Assembly: GCA_036346205.1 (NCBI GenBank)
Contig: JARFJB010001974.1
Span: 2,201,776 to 2,265,775 of the forward strand
DNA: 64,000 bases
DNA from: Vesta saturnalis
Lineage: Eukaryota > Arthropoda > Insecta > Coleoptera > Lampyridae
Reading direction: 5' to 3'
Positions 60,283-64,000 of the stretch are shown one piece after another. The stretch's first letter is position 1. Each line of letters starts with the position of its first letter. A model generated the notes under the pieces. The model was given only the letters and a program-made list of their open reading frames with translations, did not search any database and was not told the DNA's origin. The translations under genes were made by a program, and so were the position numbers.

Positions 60283-62216
60283 GGCACTAAAAACGAAACA
60301 AATGGAATATCTTGCAGGCAAATTTTTTTTGAAGAAACTGCAAAAACAACGACTGTTCTACATCCCTCCCCTATCCTCTGTTTCTATTACCAATAAAACT
60401 TAAATAGGGAAAGTACTAAGTGTGACTCATCATTAAAAAGGTAAATTTATAAGGAATTTGGTTATGTGATTCATTAGATAACTTTTTATTTTACAGCCAA
60501 CTTGCGGGAACAAAAAGTGTTCCGTATTTCAAATAACGATACTTCATTTGAAAGCCAAATTCAACAATTTAATGCACAATTCATAACACGAATGAAAAAA
60601 TTGGGAAAGTGTACAGTGCGTGAATGTAAAAATTAAATTGGAACTCTAACTTCAATAAATAACAACTAAATTAATTAACCGTAACAACTTCAAATAAAAA
60701 TAGAAGTTTTCATCTCCATAACTACGTGTTTAGTTTTTCAGTTTATTGTCGTTAGTACTTCAAGTCTATTAACGAGTAAAACACAAAAATGGTTTATTCT
60801 ATTCAGGAGAGAGTAGAAATTGTTGAAGATTATTTAAAAAATAATCAATGTGCTAACACTGCCCGTACAATTTTCAATGAGCGACACCCAAACAAACACG
60901 TTAATCGTAACCACGTTTTGGAACTAATTTCAACTGACAGCATCTCTAAAAAATAAAAAACGGCATATTGAAAGCCCAGTAAGAAACGGAGCGGTAGAGG
61001 TAGCCGTTTTAGCACAAGTTATTGCGGATCCAACTCTTAGTACAAGAAAGCTTGAATTTTGAAAGCCAACAAATTCTATCCTTACAAAATTTATCTGGTT
61101 CAGGAACTTAACGAAGACAATTGTGATCGCCGCGTGTCATATAAGATCCAATTTTTCTCTTTAAGATTTGTTTTTCGCATGAATGCCGTTTTTATCTCAA
61201 CGGAACTGTCAATCGACATAACTGTCAGTATTGGTCGGATTGTAATCCAAGAGTAGTTCATGAAATACATACTCGATACCCAGTAAAGTTAAACGTTTGG
61301 GCTGGAATATTTGGTATTGGTCCTTTTTTTTTACTAGGTAATTTAACTGGGGGTATGTATTTGGAATTACTCGAAGATACCGTTGATCCAACGTTAACAG
61401 AGATAATAGAAAACTATAACCGATACCTTGAAGATCACCTAATATTTCAACAGAACGGAGCTCCTCGACATTTTGCTGCAGCGGTTCATCAGTACTTAAA
61501 CGAAAGATCTCCTAGACATTGGATTGTACGAAGAGGATTTATTGAACGGCCCCCTCGATCTTCTGATTTATCTCCGTTAGATTACCTTTTATGGGGATAT
61601 TTGATAAATGAAATATACGCCACTCAGCCAGGTTCATTAGAAGGGTTACGTGAACGTATTATTACCGAATGTCGCAAAGTAACTTGAGAAATGCTCCAAA
61701 ACGTTAGACAACGTTTTAAATATAATTTCTATTCATATATGGCAGTTAATGGTGAAAAATTTAAGCATCTACCGTGAATTAATTTAGTTTTTAATTATTG
61801 AATAATAGGTTTTCCAATTTAATGTTTATGTTCATACACTGTACACCTTTCCAATTTTTTTATTTGTATTATGAATTGTGCATTAAATTGTTGCATTTGG
61901 ATTTCAAATAAAGTATCCTTATTTGACATACGGAAAACTTTTTGTTCCCGCAAGGTGGCGGCAAAATAAAAAGTTGCATAATGAACTGTCGCATAGCTAA
62001 ATTCCTTATAAAATTACCTTTTCAATGATATGTGACACATAGTACTTTGCCTATTTAAATTTGATTGGTATTAGTGAAAGAGAGGAGGGGATGGATGAAG
62101 GTCAGTTGAGTATATGATCGAAAGATGTCCCCATTGAAATAAAAATCGACCTGGTTTTGCATTTTCTCCAAAAACATTGGTCTTCAAGATATTCGATCTG
62201 TTTCGTTTTCGGTGCC
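60283..62216 (+). mobile_element. Tc1/mariner-like element with ~340-bp inverted ends
   Basis: The left end (60283-60618) and right end (61842-62216) match in reverse complement from GGCACTAAAAACGAAAC inward through TACTAAGTGTGACTC, TTGCGGGAACAAAAAGT and AATTTAATGCACAATTCAT. Transposase pseudogene inside, same orientation as the other two related copies. Confidence 0.83.
60789..61777 (+). pseudogene. Tc1/mariner-superfamily transposase, multiply frameshifted
   Basis: The start MVYSIQERVEIVEDYL matches the usual N-terminus of this insect transposase group. Pieces follow in shifting frames: ESPVRNGAVEV, YPYKIYLVQELNEDNCDRRV (61076), a decayed first-Asp region, WAGIFGIGPFF, then an open frame 61355-61687 with QQNGAPRHFAA (the second Asp has become Asn) and RPPRSSDLSPLDYLLWGYL (third Asp). 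A TGA at 61685-61687 precedes the last 30 codons, which end at 61777. It is inactive. Confidence 0.82.
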
Positions 62217-63242
62217 TTAAATAAAATTTTACTAACAAAACGTAGTGATCTCGCGGTCAAATTCCTGTAATATAAAATGGAATTTTAAAAAATATATCCA
62301 TTAATTTACAGGGAAGGCGTTAGTTTTAATTGTTTTGCCAATTGAGTATCTATTAATTATATTTGTGGAGTTGAAAATTTTATTTTTGAATGCTGCGGAG
62401 TACTTATTTCTAACAGGCATTAATACCAAAGGTTTTTATTGAAATTTTCCATTCATGACGTATATTTTAGTGCAAAATAGATTATTATTCGTCAAATTTT
62501 ACAAGGGAAATAGTAACGGGAGAATCTGTCTTTACACTCAAAGGTGAAATCTTTTAGATATTTAAGTTTGTTTATCATAAACAATTTTTTGAATACACAA
62601 GCTTTAACATTATTTGTCTTTCTTGAGGTATTGATGATTTGTATTTACGCGATACGTTATCAACAGTTAACAGTTAATGTCTTAATCAACCTATAGGGTT
62701 GATTTCGGATTAATTCTCTTAAACCGATAATTTTATTTACCTATTCAGGTCTTACTACTAGATATTTTTACAGTTAAAGTTAGTAAATTTTGAGAGAAAA
62801 AAAGAACGAAACTTCACAACGCTACACAAATTCCAGGAATTTTTCTATATTTCAATTCCGGTTGAGAACCCTCATCAGGGTTTAATTTATACATATTAAC
62901 TTTATCTGACAATGTTATATCAAAAATTAGAAATTAGGTGACTTGAATTATTAACTAATCAATATATACCAAATTCCATGTGTTACATACCTTAAAAAAT
63001 AGAACCATACAACATAAATCGGATGTATGAGTTAAACCTACAAGCACTGCGTTGGTAAGACATGTTATAAATTTTAAGCCAAATTTTTGTTATAATGAAA
63101 CAAAAATTTTTGGGCATAGAAAATAATTACAAAAAAATGCTTTTGTTAGAAATGCTCTATATCAAAACGAATAAAAATAGTGTTTGCAAGAGTAAAAAAG
63201 ATTTAGAAAACCTACCAATTAATTTTTTTTTAACTAAAAATA
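62217..63242. other. AT-rich stretch, nothing recognised
   Basis: About 1 kb without genes, clear repeats or element ends. Confidence 0.4.
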
Positions 63243-63425
63243 TACAGGGGGTGTCATTTAAAAATCAAAAGTTAAGGTCATTTCCGGTGAAACCGGAAGT
63301 CGGAAATGCTTGTCAAAAATTCCTAAAAATGACGTTTGGTTAGAGTAACAACCCTGCCAAGTTTCATTTAAATCGATAGATAAATAAAAAAATGGCACCC
63401 GGAAAGTGATCTCGTGGGCATCCGG

Positions 63426-63432
<7 letters not shown>
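63243..63432 (+). mobile_element. End fragment of a CAGGG-type TIR element
   Basis: TA-CAGGGGGTGTCATTTAAAA at 63243 resembles the inner end at 46426. It is followed by TTCCGGT-GA-AACCGGAA (63282-63298), the same palindrome as in the elements at 29086 and 45749. No opposite end is visible before the (AT)n runs. Confidence 0.6.
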
Positions 63433-63521
<89 letters not shown>

Positions 63522-63624
63522 CGAATCATGATTTACCCGGAGAAATCCAGAAATGGTAGAAAATTATGAGATTTGCCCAAAGTAATCCGGCAATTCTCAA
63601 TTAGACCGGACACTTCGAGATCTG

Positions 63625-63698
<74 letters not shown>

Positions 63699-63802
63699 TG
63701 AGCGAATCGCGATTTGCCCGGAGAAATCCAGAAATGGTAGAAAATTATGAGATTTGCCCAAAGTAATCCGGCAATTCTCAATTAGACCGACACTTCTAGA
63801 TC

Positions 63803-63875
<73 letters not shown>

Positions 63876-63882
63876 ATTTGCT
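63433..63882. repeat. Tandem ~185-bp unit: ~112 bp unique sequence plus (AT)n
   Basis: Two unique blocks, 63521-63630 and 63703-63806, differ by only a few bases (GCGAATCATGATTTACCCGG versus GCGAATCGCGATTTGCCCGG at the start). They are separated and flanked by (AT)n runs of about 65-95 bp. Both blocks start at GCGAATC and end at AGATCTGCC. Confidence 0.9.
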
Positions 63883-64000
63883 GTGATTGCTTGATGGGTT
63901 AAAGTTAGGTTCTGTTGTTTGACTATACTTATCCTGCTCAAAAAAATTTACCCAACTGCCCCAAACAATGCTCCTTTATTACATAATTCAAAAGAAAAAA
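63883..64000. other. Window edge, nothing recognised
   Basis: Short unique sequence after the last (AT)n run. It ends in an A-rich stretch. Confidence 0.4.

Overview
Source organism. The window is AT-rich arthropod DNA, most likely from an insect. It carries non-LTR retrotransposons of a CR1/L2-like (Jockey superfamily) type and of the I group with RNase H. It also carries Tc1/mariner-superfamily elements, a Mutator-like element (MULE), a tRNA-derived SINE and long simple repeats. I recognise no conserved host gene. The species cannot be named from the sequence. The window is essentially a mosaic of repeats.

Region 1-22076. This is a chain of CR1/L2-like LINEs, all on the + strand. Each ends in the same kind of 3' end: a short hairpin, an AATAAA-like signal and a long (ATTACT)n tail. 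Where the junctions can be read, the next element starts at or within about 65 nt of the previous tail. Units are 1-1368, 1432-2487, 2488-6338 (ORF1 intact, ORF2 with one stop and an in-frame loss of the RT palm), 6339-8377 (ORF1 only), 8378-9159, 13695-21031 and 21032-22076. Two I-group LINEs interrupt the chain. One is nearly complete on the - strand (9160-13694). The other is nested inside the ORF2 of the 13695-21031 element (15280-18367) and has an 11-12 bp target-site duplication.

Region 22077-40918. This part is DNA-transposon territory: a GT-rich block; a Tc1/mariner-like element with long terminal inverted repeats (23583-25265); a second with a probable 50-bp intron in its transposase gene (26508-28163); a 1.8-kb foldback element (29086-30889); an internally deleted classical mariner (31422-32098); a MULE with TCGACGC-rich ends (32853-37173) that contains another 1.6-kb foldback element; a long stretch with nothing recognisable; and a (CACACG)n block.

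Region 41370-55320. A large imperfect inverted duplication. Left arm 41370-45650 is repeated in reverse at 47090-48434 (near identical) and again at 49795-54170. The arms are built of degenerate minisatellites and are studded with the nonamer TCAAGGTCA, whose orientation follows the arm. A SINE sits in only one arm, and the other arm preserves the empty site. A small TIR element (45749-46609) lies between the arms.

Region 55321-64000. A decayed transposase fragment (- strand), another foldback element (56880-58140), a long unassigned stretch, a third Tc1/mariner-like element with about 340-bp inverted ends (60283-62216), and a tandem repeat separated by (AT)n runs at the right edge. The window shows repeated self-propagation and nesting rather than a pathway. 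Only two LINE ORF1 frames remain fully open; most other mobile-element genes carry stops, frameshifts or deletions.
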